Part shown: positions 9,360 through 16,915 of the stretch, piece by piece
How positions within the stretch are numbered: position 1 is the stretch's first letter
Layout of the letters: every line of letters starts with the position of its first letter
Assembly (NCBI RefSeq): GCF_025506355.1
Contig: NZ_JANZYP010000022.1
Span: forward strand, 47,403 to 111,402
DNA: 64,000 nucleotides
Origin: Sphaerisporangium corydalis
Lineage (GTDB): Bacteria; Actinomycetota; Actinomycetes; Streptosporangiales; Streptosporangiaceae
Reading direction: 5' to 3'
Notes under the pieces: model-generated
The model's input: the letters and a program-made list of their open reading frames with translations, nothing else
The model's database searches: none
What the model was told of the DNA's origin: nothing
Program-made: the position numbers and the translations under genes

Positions 9360-10724
9360 CTAGGCGAGCACGTGGGCACCGTCGTGCGCCTCGGCCAGGC
9401 GCCCCGGCCACTCGGCGATGTGGCCGCCGGGCGCGGTCACGCCCGCCAGGCGGTGGCGCGCGAGGACGTCCAGGACCAGCGCGGCCGACCAGCTGAAGTC
9501 CGCGCACCCGTGGCCCTCCAGGGTGACCGGGTCGAAGTACTCCCGCATGCCGGCGTGCCCGACGGCCCGCACCATGCCCCGGGCCAGCAGGTCGGCCAGG
9601 TCGGGACGGCGGTGCCGCAGGCCCTGCCAGACCAGCCAGGTCAGGTTGATCCAGCTCGGCCCGCGCCAGTAGCGTGCCGGGTCGAACTCGGGGGCGCCGG
9701 GCATGAAGCTCGGCAGGGTGCCCCCCTCGATCCCGAAGCGTTCGACGGCCGTGCCGACCAGGGCGTTCGCGATCTCGCGCGGCAGGTCGGGCAGGATCAG
9801 CGGGGTCAGGCCCGCCGCGCTGCCGGACCGGATCAGGCGGCCGGTGAGCGTGTCGCGGGCGTGGAACAGGCCGTCGGCGTACAGGTGCTCGACCATCGCC
9901 GCCGTCACCCTGGCCGCCTCGCGGTGGTGCGGAGCGGGATCGAGCCCGCAGGCGGCCGCGATCCGCGCCAGCGCGGCCTCCGCCGAGCCGTAGGCGGTGA
10001 CGAACAGCGGGTCGGCGACGGCGAACGCCCCGTTGGCGCGGTAGCCGGAGTCCCGGTAGGCGCGGGCCAGCGTCGTGTAGCGCTCGTAGTCGCTGTCGGT
10101 CGGCCGCTCGTCGGCGCTGACGTGCGTCAGGTCGCGCCGCTCCACCACGACCGGGTCGGGGACCACCGCGGCCAGCGGGCGGTCCCAGGCCGGGCTGTTG
10201 TCCATGCCCGACTCCCATGGGTGCACGATCGACACCAGCCCCTCGGGCGAGCGCCGCGCGGCGCGCAGGAACTCCTGCTGCGCGACCAGGCGCGGGTAGA
10301 TCCTGCGCAGGAAGGCCGGGTCGGGGTCGGCCATGTGCACCCGCCAGGCGGCCAGCGCGTGCACGGGCGGCTGCACGATGCCCGAGGTGGCGGCCCCGCA
10401 GGGGGCGCGCACGTCCCAGAAGGCGGGACCGGGGAAGTAGGAGGTGTCCGGGACGTCCGGGTTGAACACGATGTGCGGCACGCGGCCGTCCCGCCACTGC
10501 GCGCCGAACAGCGCCAGCAGCTCCGAGCGGGCCCGGCGCGGCGCCCAGCGGGCGTTGCCGATCGTGATGAAGGCGGAGTCCCAGCTCCACTGGTGCGGGT
10601 AGAGCCGCCGGGACGGGACGGTGTGGCAGCCCTCCCAGTTGGCCACCAGGACGCGCACCGCGTCCCGCGTGATCGCCCGGGCCTCCTCGGGGCCGACCGG
10701 CGGCAGGGGGTCGCGCGCGCTCAC
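9360..10724 (-). CDS. ggH: Probable glucosylglycerate/mannosylglycerate hydrolase (GH63-type)
   Basis: 454 residues. The GTG start overlaps the stop of the upstream isomerase gene (GTGA) and has a GAGGAA ribosome site. The protein is an (alpha/alpha)6-barrel MGH1-like glycosidase: LYPHQWSWDSAF (41-52), HPWESGMDNSPAWD (168-181) with acidic residues at the usual general-acid site, and GPSWINLTW late in the chain. The same family holds Thermus mannosylglycerate hydrolase and mycobacterial glucosylglycerate hydrolase. The neighbouring gpgS makes the glucosylglycerate precursor, so hydrolysis of glucosylglycerate to glucose and glycerate is the best guess. Amylo-alpha-1,6-glucosidase or trehalase-like activity is less likely given the motif set. 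Confidence 0.78.
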   Translation of the reverse strand: MSARDPLPPVGPEEARAITRDAVRVLVANWEGCHTVPSRRLYPHQWSWDSAFITIGNARWAPRRARSELLALFGAQWRDGRVPHIVFNPDVPDTSYFPGPAFWDVRAPCGAATSGIVQPPVHALAAWRVHMADPDPAFLRRIYPRLVAQQEFLRAARRSPEGLVSIVHPWESGMDNSPAWDRPLAAVVPDPVVVERRDLTHVSADERPTDSDYERYTTLARAYRDSGYRANGAFAVADPLFVTAYGSAEAALARIAAACGLDPAPHHREAARVTAAMVEHLYADGLFHARDTLTGRLIRSGSAAGLTPLILPDLPREIANALVGTAVERFGIEGGTLPSFMPGAPEFDPARYWRGPSWINLTWLVWQGLRHRRPDLADLLARGMVRAVGHAGMREYFDPVTLEGHGCADFSWSAALVLDVLARHRLAGVTAPGGHIAEWPGRLAEAHDGAHVLA

Positions 10725-11479
10725 AGGAACTTCCTCACGAAGGCCGAGGTCCGCGGCAGGACGGCCTCGGGGTCGCCGCGCAGGTCGCAGTCCAGGGCGA
10801 GGTGGCCCTCGTAGCCGATGGCGGAGAGGGTGCCGAGCTGCGCGGCCCAGTCGAGGTGCCCGGTGCCCGGCTGGTGGTGGTTGGACTCGCCGATCCGCAT
10901 GTGGGCGAGGCAGGGCGCGGCCTCCGCCAGCGATCGGCAGGGGTCGTCCTCCTCGATGTTCATGTGGAAGGTGTTCCCCGCGACCCTGACCGAGTCCATG
11001 GAGCACAGGTCCACCGCCTGCGCCAGGGTGTTGACCAGGTGGTCCTCGTAGCGGTTCAGCGGCTCCAGCATGATCAGCACGCCGTGGCGCGCCGCGTGCT
11101 CGCCGAGGGTGCCGAGGGCGCGGGCCAGCGCCTCCCTGTCGTGCCCGGGAGGGCGAGGTGGCCGGCTCCGGGAGACCGGCGTCGTGACGCCGAGGCCGCC
11201 CAGCTCGCCGATCACCTCCAGCTGTGAGCAGAGCTGCCGCACCGCCTCCTCGCGCCCGCCAGGGTCGGGGTCGCCGACGAGGTGCGGCAGGTCCGCGGCC
11301 ACCACGGGCATGACGACGCCGTCCGCGAGCGCCCGCCGCAGCTCCGCCCGCCGCCCGGCGAACCGCAGGTCCCCCTCGCCGCGCAGCTCGACGGCGTCGA
11401 ACCCGGCCTCGACCGCGAAGCCGAACCTCTCCTGGAGCGTGCGCCCCGGCAGGAGCCGTTCCTGTACGGCGAGCCTCAC
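10721..11479 (-). CDS. Sugar phosphate isomerase/epimerase-like TIM barrel
   Basis: 252 residues from a GTG at 11479 with a GGGGGAG ribosome site; upstream in-frame codons are Arg-rich and unlike the family. Xylose-isomerase-like/AP-endonuclease-2 barrel: FAVEAGFDAVELRGEGD near the N-terminus, then MLEPLNRYEDHLVNT (metal-ligand Glu), FHMNIEEDD (metal-binding His/Asp/Glu region), HMRIGESNHHQPGTGHLDW (typical of IolE/hydroxypyruvate isomerase relatives) and YEGHLALDCDL. The substrate is unknown. Its 4-nt overlap with the glycoside hydrolase gene suggests it handles a product of that enzyme such as glycerate, hydroxypyruvate or a sugar, but this is inference. Confidence 0.75.
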   Translation of the reverse strand: MRLAVQERLLPGRTLQERFGFAVEAGFDAVELRGEGDLRFAGRRAELRRALADGVVMPVVAADLPHLVGDPDPGGREEAVRQLCSQLEVIGELGGLGVTTPVSRSRPPRPPGHDREALARALGTLGEHAARHGVLIMLEPLNRYEDHLVNTLAQAVDLCSMDSVRVAGNTFHMNIEEDDPCRSLAEAAPCLAHMRIGESNHHQPGTGHLDWAAQLGTLSAIGYEGHLALDCDLRGDPEAVLPRTSAFVRKFL

Positions 11480-11665
11480 CGCGTCTCCCCCTTCGTGAAC
11501 TCGAAGACGAGCTGAAGCACCTCGGCGGGACGCCGGTCGGGCAGTTCGCGAACGCCTCGGCCGCATTCTCCACGTTCGCCACCCGGCTGACCAGTGCGGC
11601 GGTCCCCGCCGTACGCCTCCGGGGTGGGGTTCACCACGGCCGCGTCCAGGGTGGGGAGGCCACGC
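11480..11665 (-). pseudogene. Possible remnant of a medium-chain dehydrogenase C-terminus
   Basis: Immediately upstream of the isomerase gene, the minus strand carries protein-like fragments in different frames. LVSRVANVENAAEAFANCP, resembling the closing helix of zinc-type dehydrogenases, is in one frame. LQLVFEFTKGETR followed by a stop codon is in another. No single frame contains both, and no start is visible. This looks like the decayed end of an operon partner of the isomerase gene. The evidence is short and compositional bias can mimic it. Confidence 0.35.
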
Positions 11666-11969
11666 GTGACCCTCCGGCGTGACGGCGGACGAGGACCTCA
11701 GACGTCGTTCCCAGCAATGGTCGACACTAAAACAGGCCGAAGTCGAGAATCGCTGGGGAGGCGGCGCGGGAGACAGGGGGGTGCGCGCCGGAGGCGGCCG
11801 GGTGGTTTGGGCCCCCTCGCGGAGGTGTGGGAGGGTCGTTCCGGGGGAACGTCTGACTGGCCGGGTGGGCGGTCGGTGCGGGGTGGTGCGGTGATCTCAG
11901 AACGCGGGCCGTACGGGTGCGGTGGGGGCGGCGCGGACACGTCGTGCCCGGTCGATTACGCTCGCGAAC
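11666..11969. promoter_or_regulatory. Intergenic region with probable leaderless promoter for prsW-like gene
   Basis: About 300 bases without a convincing gene. At its right end TACGCT (11957-11962) is followed by 7 nt and the ATG at 11970. This is the actinobacterial leaderless pattern TANNNT-N7-ATG, and the ATG has no Shine-Dalgarno. The rest is G-rich plus-strand sequence in which I recognise nothing. Confidence 0.45.
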
Positions 11970-13337
11970 ATGACGAACCTTGATCCCCGCTGGGTGCTCA
12001 AGGAGCGCCCCTCCGTCGGGCTGATCATCGGGCTCGTCGTCGCCGGGATCTGCGCTCTGGTGTCGTTCTCCTTCGACATCTTCAACGGCGATCCCGTCCA
12101 GTTCTTCATCGCGCTGACCCTCGCGCTGGCCCCCGTGCCGCTGCTGCTCGCCGGGGTGCTGGCCCTGGACCGCATGGAACCCGAGCCGCGCAAGGACCTG
12201 GCCTTCGCGTTCATGTGGGGCGCCGGGGTCGCCGTGCTGGTCGCGGGCGTGCTGAACAGCCTGAACCTGAGATATGTCACCATCGCCACCCAGGACCCGG
12301 CCGGGGCGCGCAACCTGGTGGCGACGTTCGTGGCGCCCGTGGTCGAGGAGACCATGAAGGGGCTGGTGCTCCTCGGGCTGCTGCGCTGGCGCCGCCACGA
12401 GCTGGACGGCCTGACCGACGGCATCATCTACGCCAGCATGGTCGGCCTCGGCTTCGCCATGAGCGAGAACGTCAGCTACTACATCATGGCGCAGGACCAG
12501 CACGGCGTGCAGGGCCTCGCCGTGACGGTCGTGCTGCGCGGGATCCTGTCGCCGTTCGCCCACCCGCTGTTCACCTCCATGATCGGCGTCGCGGTGGCGT
12601 ACGCCGCGCAGGGCCGGGGCCCGGTGCGCGGCGGCGTGGTCTTCCTCGGCTGGATCGGCGCGATCATCCTGCACGGCGTGTGGAACGGCTTCACCTCCTA
12701 CGGCGGGTTCCAGGGCCTGGCGCTGGCCTACCTGCTGCTGATGATCCTTTTCTTCGTAGAGCTCGGCGTGATCGTCAAGGACCGCCAGCGCATCGTGGGC
12801 CTGATCCAGCGCTACCTGCCCCCCTACGGCGGGCTCGGGCTGGTCACCGACGTCGACGTCTTCATGCTGTCCTCGCTGCAGGGGCGGCGGCAGGCCCGCC
12901 AGTGGGCCAAGGCCTACGGCGGCCCGCCCGGCCTGCACGCGATACGCGACTACCAGCTCGCCGCCACCGAGCTCGGGCTGCTGCACGAACGGGCGGTGCG
13001 CGGCGTCATCGACAGGGACACCTTCGAGACCCAGCGCGAGGCCCTGCTGGCCTGCATGAGCGCGGCCAAAGCGGCGTTCCCCGTCCCCGAGCGCCACCAG
13101 GCCACCATCGCCAAGGGCATGGCCCCGCCCGGGTACGCCCCCGGGCACGACACCCGGCACTCCTCCTCGCCCTACCCGCCCCGCGACGAGGTCCCGCGCG
13201 ATCCCTACCCGCCGGACGGCCCCTGGCCCTCGCACCCGCCGCAGCCCCCGCCCTCGGGCGAGTGGGGCCGGTACACCCCGCCGCCCGGCGGCACCCCGCA
13301 CGGCCCGCCCCCCGGCGAGCCGGGCCCCGAGCGCTAG
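11970..13337 (+). CDS. prsW: PrsW-family intramembrane metalloprotease
   Basis: 455 residues with several hydrophobic segments starting at about residues 17-37, 46-66, 82-98 and 132-140 and more to about 275. The PrsW/Abi-type catalytic signatures are present: PVVEETMKG (EExxxK-like, 124-131), FAMSENVSYY (163-172), HPLFTSMIGVAVA and HGVWNG. In Bacillus PrsW cleaves the anti-sigma factor RsiW; actinobacterial substrates are unknown. A cytoplasmic middle part and a Pro-rich, disordered tail (about 60 residues, PPGYAPGHD...) follow. The ATG at 11970 fits a leaderless transcript. Neighbouring genes give no clue to the target. Confidence 0.87.
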   Translation: MTNLDPRWVLKERPSVGLIIGLVVAGICALVSFSFDIFNGDPVQFFIALTLALAPVPLLLAGVLALDRMEPEPRKDLAFAFMWGAGVAVLVAGVLNSLNLRYVTIATQDPAGARNLVATFVAPVVEETMKGLVLLGLLRWRRHELDGLTDGIIYASMVGLGFAMSENVSYYIMAQDQHGVQGLAVTVVLRGILSPFAHPLFTSMIGVAVAYAAQGRGPVRGGVVFLGWIGAIILHGVWNGFTSYGGFQGLALAYLLLMILFFVELGVIVKDRQRIVGLIQRYLPPYGGLGLVTDVDVFMLSSLQGRRQARQWAKAYGGPPGLHAIRDYQLAATELGLLHERAVRGVIDRDTFETQREALLACMSAAKAAFPVPERHQATIAKGMAPPGYAPGHDTRHSSSPYPPRDEVPRDPYPPDGPWPSHPPQPPPSGEWGRYTPPPGGTPHGPPPGEPGPER

Positions 13338-13566
13338 CGCCGGACCGGCCCTTGCCGGTGGGCGGGGGCCGTGTTTCAATCGCGGTACGCGGATGTCGGT
13401 GGCCGTTTTCCGAGGACCTTTCCGGACGGCCGACCAGGAGGCCTGCGAGCGCGCCCCGGCGCGCCGCGCCGTCCCGCGACGCCGATCTCCGGCAAGGACG
13501 CGGCGCCCTCACGATCGCACCGACCGCCGTCCCCTGACGGCGTCCGCGACCTGAAGAGGAAGCACT

Positions 13567-14592
13567 GTGAGAACCACGGCAAAAGTGGCGATCATCACCG
13601 CGCTCGCGGTCATCGCCGCTGGGCTGACGACGCTCGCGTTGCAACACGCGGCCCTCGCCCACGGAGCCCTGCAGGCGCCCGCCAGCAGGACCTACGCCTG
13701 TTACACCGACGGCCTCACCTCGTCGGGGGAGATCAGGCCGACCAACCCCGCGTGCGCGCAGGCCGTCGCGGCCGGCGGCACCCAGCCGCTCTACGACTGG
13801 TACGGGGTGCTGCGCTCGGACGGCGCCGGCCGTACGCGCGGGTTCATCCCGGACGGCAAGCTGTGCAGCGGCGGCTTCGCGAAGTACGCGGCCTACGACG
13901 CCGCCAGGGCCGACTGGCCGGCGAGCGTGCTCCAGGCGGGGGCCGCGTTCAACTTCGTCTACGGGGCCTGGGTCCCGCATCCCGGAGGGTTCAAGCTGTA
14001 CGTCACCAAGGACGGCTACAACCCGACCAAGCCGCTGACCTGGGACGACATGGAGGAGCAGCCCTTCTTGACCGCCGACCCCGAGCCCGCGGTCAGCAAC
14101 GGCGCCTACCGGTTCTCAGGGACGCTGCCCAACAAGTCGGGCCGGCACGTCATCTACTCGGTGTGGTACCGCTCCGACAGCCAGGAGACCTTCTACGGCT
14201 GCTCCGACGTGATCTTCAGTGGCACCGGGACGCCTCCTCCGTCCACGCCGACGCCCACGCCGACCGTGACCCCCACGATCCCCCCGCCCACCTTCTGCAC
14301 GGCGGAGGTGACGCTGTCGAATTCGTGGTCGGGCGGGTTCCAGGCCTCGGCGACCATCAAGAACACCGGTGACGCGCCCATCAACAACTGGTACATCCAG
14401 TGGACGATGCCGACCGGCGTCACGATCACCCAGGCGTGGAACGGCACCTCCATGCAGAGCGGCACCACCGGAATGATCCACGCCGCCGCGTGGAACGCCC
14501 AGCTCGCGCCGGGCGCGACCGCGACCGCGGGATTCCTCGGCAGCATGACCGGCGCCACGGCGCCCACCTTCACGGGGGTGGGCTGCGGCTAG
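13567..14592 (+). CDS. AA10 lytic polysaccharide monooxygenase with CBM2
   Basis: 341 residues, GTG start with an AGAGGAAG ribosome site. A Sec signal peptide (residues 1-31) ends in ALA, so cleavage exposes His32 (HGALQAP) as the first histidine-brace ligand. The second His is probably in WVPHPGGFK, and the axial aromatic lies in SQETFYGCSDVIF, which ends the catalytic domain. A Thr/Pro linker (PTPTPTVTPTIPP) leads to a C-terminal CBM2 (CTAEVTLSNSWSGGFQA to the final GCG) with exposed Trp residues for crystalline polysaccharide. The domain layout matches secreted, copper-dependent LPMOs of streptomycetes that oxidise cellulose. It is secreted and transcribed alone, with a strong terminator just downstream. 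Confidence 0.92.
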   Translation: MRTTAKVAIITALAVIAAGLTTLALQHAALAHGALQAPASRTYACYTDGLTSSGEIRPTNPACAQAVAAGGTQPLYDWYGVLRSDGAGRTRGFIPDGKLCSGGFAKYAAYDAARADWPASVLQAGAAFNFVYGAWVPHPGGFKLYVTKDGYNPTKPLTWDDMEEQPFLTADPEPAVSNGAYRFSGTLPNKSGRHVIYSVWYRSDSQETFYGCSDVIFSGTGTPPPSTPTPTPTVTPTIPPPTFCTAEVTLSNSWSGGFQASATIKNTGDAPINNWYIQWTMPTGVTITQAWNGTSMQSGTTGMIHAAAWNAQLAPGATATAGFLGSMTGATAPTFTGVGCG

Positions 14593-14621
14593 CGGCCCGG
14601 CGGCGGGACCGGGCGCGCGAA

Positions 14622-14683
14622 CGGCCCGGACGCCGGCCGGGGAGCGGAGGCACTTCCGCTCCCCGGCCCGCGCGTCCGGGCCG
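14622..14683 (+). terminator. Strong hairpin terminator after the LPMO gene
   Basis: Two nested perfect arms: CGGCCCGGACG (14622-14632) pairs with 14673-14683, and GGCCGGGGAGCGGA (14635-14648) pairs with 14655-14668 around a 6-nt loop. About 25 base pairs in all, without a T tract, as is common in actinobacteria. It may also stop the convergent minus-strand transcript. Confidence 0.85.
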
Positions 14684-14750
14684 GTGATACGCGGTGTCGT
14701 GGCGGGGTCTCCGAGAGGCGTCACCTCCACCTCGCTGGACGGGACGTGAT

Positions 14751-14764
14751 TGGGAGCGCTCCCA
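14751..14764. promoter_or_regulatory. Perfect CebR-type operator (TGGGAGCGCTCCCA)
   Basis: A 14-bp perfect palindrome identical to the operator consensus of the cellobiose repressor CebR in streptomycetes. It lies between the convergent LPMO and ydcF genes, beyond the LPMO terminator, where no recognised gene starts. A following ATG opens only an 11-codon frame. Confidence 0.75.
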
Positions 14765-14905
14765 TGCGCGGAACGGACCTTATCCCGCCGCGCGCGTGAT
14801 CCGAAGCGGGCGCCCGCCGCGCCCCCGGCCGCCGGGGCGAAGGCGCAGTTCCCGGGGCCGGGCCGGTGTGCGGCGGCTGAAACTTTCGCGCCGCCGCCGG
14901 CCGGC

Positions 14906-15706
14906 TCACGGCCCGGGGGTGAGGAACCGGTCCAGCGAGGTCTCCCGTGGCCCGGGGAACACCGGCGGGGACCTGAGCACGACGGAGTCCAGGAGCGCCT
15001 TGGCCGTCGCGCCGAACTCCCGGACCGCGTACGCGTAGGTCTCCGTGGGCCACCGGCCGGAGGAGTCGTCGCCGACCCCGAAGGCGTCGATGCCGGCCGC
15101 GCGGCACAGCGCGACGGCGCGGGGCAGGTGGAAGTCCTGCGTGACGACGGTGAGGCGCCGGACCCCGAAGACGTCACGGGCGCGCACGCAGGAGTCCCAG
15201 GTGTCGAACCCGGCGTAGTCGAGCACCAGCCGGTCCGGCGGCAGCCCCCGGGCGAGCAGGTAGTCGCGCATGACCGACGGCTCGTCGTACCCCGCGCGGC
15301 CGTTGTCGCCGGACAGCAGGAGCGCCCGCACCCTGCCGTCCCGGTAGAGCCGGGCGGCGATGTCCAGGCGGGTGGCCAGCATCGGGGTGGGGACGCCGTT
15401 GATCAGCCCCGCCCCCAGCACCAGGCCCACCGGGGCCGAGGGGACCTCCCGCGTCCACCCGGGCCCGGTGCCCGCCGTGAGCCGGTGGCCGGCCGCCGAC
15501 AGCCAGGCCCAGGTCATCGGCGCCAGGGCCAGCACGCTGAGCGCGACGGCCCCGAGGTACGCGCGCCGCAGCCCGGTCCTGGAGGCGCGCAGCCGAGACC
15601 ACGACATGCGGAGCCGGGCGAGAAGGCGGGACCACGGCGGGCGGAGCCGCGCGGGAAGGCGGGACCACGACGGTGACGATCGCCGGGGGGCGCGGAGGCG
15701 GGCCAT
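14906..15706 (-). CDS. YdcF/SanA/ElyC-family membrane protein (DUF218)
   Basis: About 266 residues. The ATG at 15706 (or GTG at 15709) lies a few bases after the ctaA stop, so the two are probably cotranscribed. The N-terminal 45 residues are an Arg/Leu/Trp-rich repeat (SRLPARLRPPWSRLLARLRM then SWSRLRAS). One membrane segment follows (AYLGAVALSVLALAPMTW), then the extracytoplasmic DUF218 domain: VGLVLGAGL, RLDIAARLYRDGRVRALLLS, GDNGRAGYDEPSVMRDYLLA and LTVVTQDFHLPRAV, all typical. SanA/ElyC relatives affect envelope integrity; the biochemical activity is unknown. The basic repeat is unusual and may be a membrane-surface anchor or an overlong N-terminus; a later start near the membrane segment cannot be excluded. 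Confidence 0.8.
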   Translation of the reverse strand: MARLRAPRRSSPSWSRLPARLRPPWSRLLARLRMSWSRLRASRTGLRRAYLGAVALSVLALAPMTWAWLSAAGHRLTAGTGPGWTREVPSAPVGLVLGAGLINGVPTPMLATRLDIAARLYRDGRVRALLLSGDNGRAGYDEPSVMRDYLLARGLPPDRLVLDYAGFDTWDSCVRARDVFGVRRLTVVTQDFHLPRAVALCRAAGIDAFGVGDDSSGRWPTETYAYAVREFGATAKALLDSVVLRSPPVFPGPRETSLDRFLTPGP

Positions 15707-15712
15707 CACCGG

Positions 15713-16753
15713 TCAGACGCCGACCACGTCCAGTTCGTCCTGCCCGGTGGGGGAGGCCCCCGCCGGGCCGCGCGACCGCATGAGGTAGACCACCCGCAGC
15801 GTCGCGATCCACACCAGGACCGCCCCGAACACGTGCAGGCCGACCAGCACCGCTGGCACCGCCAGGAAGTACTGCACGTAGCCGATCACGCCCTGCGCCA
15901 GCTCCACGCCGAGCAGGATCAGCGCGCCGCGCCGCGCCCGGCCCGGGGAGTCGGTGACGTGCAGGGCGAACAGCAGCGCGAACGTCAGGCCGAGCACGAT
16001 CCACACGGCGTCGGTGTGCAGGCGGACGACCGTCTCGATGTCGAAGCCGAACCGCGAGGCGGCCTCGTCGCCGGAGTGGGGCCCGGTGCCGGTGGTCACG
16101 ACGCCGGCCACCAGCAGCACCAGCACGGCGGCGACCAGGACGAACCCGAGCGTGCGGATGTCGCGGTGGACCAGCCGCCGGGGCGGCGCGTCGCCCTCCC
16201 CCGAGCGGGCGTAGAGGGCGAACGCCGCGACGATCATGCCGATGGACAGCAGGAAGTGGACGCTGACCGTGACCGGGTTGAGCACGCTGCGCACGACCAC
16301 CCCGCCCCACAGGGCCTGCACCCCGACGCCGATCGGCTGGATCCAGGCCAGGCGCACCAGCACGGCCCGCCGGGGCGTGACGCGGAGCACGGCCACCACG
16401 ATCGCCACCGCGACGGCCAGGACGAGGAAGCTCAGCAGGCGGTTGCCGAACTCGATCGCCATGTTCGCCGCCGAGTGCGCGTCGTGCGGGGCGGGGACGA
16501 AGCTGCCGGGGGTGCAGCGCGGCCAGGTGGGGCAGCCGAGGCCGGAGCCGGTGAGCCGCACGGCCGCGCCGGTGACGGTGATGCCGGCGTTGACGACCAC
16601 GCCCGCCAGCGCCCACCGCCTGACGCTGCCCGGGGTGGGGGACCACGCGGAATGGAACAGGACGAGCGCGCGGTCGCGGAGCCGGTCGGCGAGGGTGGGC
16701 GGCCGCGTTTCCCCGGCGCGGCTCTGAGGCTGGTCTGCGGTCACGGCACACAT
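15713..16753 (-). CDS. ctaA: Heme A synthase (COX15/CtaA)
   Basis: 346 residues from the ATG at 16753; a GTG at 16744 is an alternative and neither has a clear ribosome site. Polytopic membrane protein of about eight helices that converts heme O to heme A for cytochrome oxidase. Landmarks are VVNAGITVTGAAVRLTGSGL with the adjacent CPTWPRC cysteine pair, IEFGNRLLSFLV, ALWGGVVVRSVLNPVTVSVH with the heme-ligand His, VVRLHTDAVWI and VGLHVFGAVLVW. The length and the duplicated four-helix design match the family. It is divergent from the hydroxyproline cluster and probably cotranscribed with ydcF; no ctaB is in the window. Confidence 0.93.
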   Translation of the reverse strand: MCAVTADQPQSRAGETRPPTLADRLRDRALVLFHSAWSPTPGSVRRWALAGVVVNAGITVTGAAVRLTGSGLGCPTWPRCTPGSFVPAPHDAHSAANMAIEFGNRLLSFLVLAVAVAIVVAVLRVTPRRAVLVRLAWIQPIGVGVQALWGGVVVRSVLNPVTVSVHFLLSIGMIVAAFALYARSGEGDAPPRRLVHRDIRTLGFVLVAAVLVLLVAGVVTTGTGPHSGDEAASRFGFDIETVVRLHTDAVWIVLGLTFALLFALHVTDSPGRARRGALILLGVELAQGVIGYVQYFLAVPAVLVGLHVFGAVLVWIATLRVVYLMRSRGPAGASPTGQDELDVVGV

Positions 16754-16868
16754 CGTAGGCGGCCGGGCCGCCGCCCCCGTCCCGAACCCTCCGCTCGGCG
16801 GCCGGCACCGCACCCACCGGGGTATATCACGCTAAAACGCAAAAAGCAGGATTGATTGGTTCTGCGGG

Positions 16869-16879
16869 TATGTGACATA
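16869..16879. promoter_or_regulatory. Palindrome TATGTGACATA, candidate GntR operator
   Basis: A perfect 11-bp palindrome 37 nt before the first gene of the hydroxyproline cluster, in an AT-rich promoter-like stretch. The core TGTGACAT recurs on the opposite strand before the importer gene (23521-23528). The likely ligand is the FCD-type GntR protein encoded at 30380, since GntR/FadR operators have short palindromes of this size. This is inferred. Confidence 0.5.
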
Positions 16880-16915
16880 TTACTGGCGACCGGGAGAGCG
16901 GGCGTGGGGGTGGGG

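Noticed and set aside
14751..14764. CebR site as the LPMO promoter operator
   Set aside because: It is 159 bp downstream of the LPMO stop codon and past its terminator, so it cannot control that promoter in the usual way.
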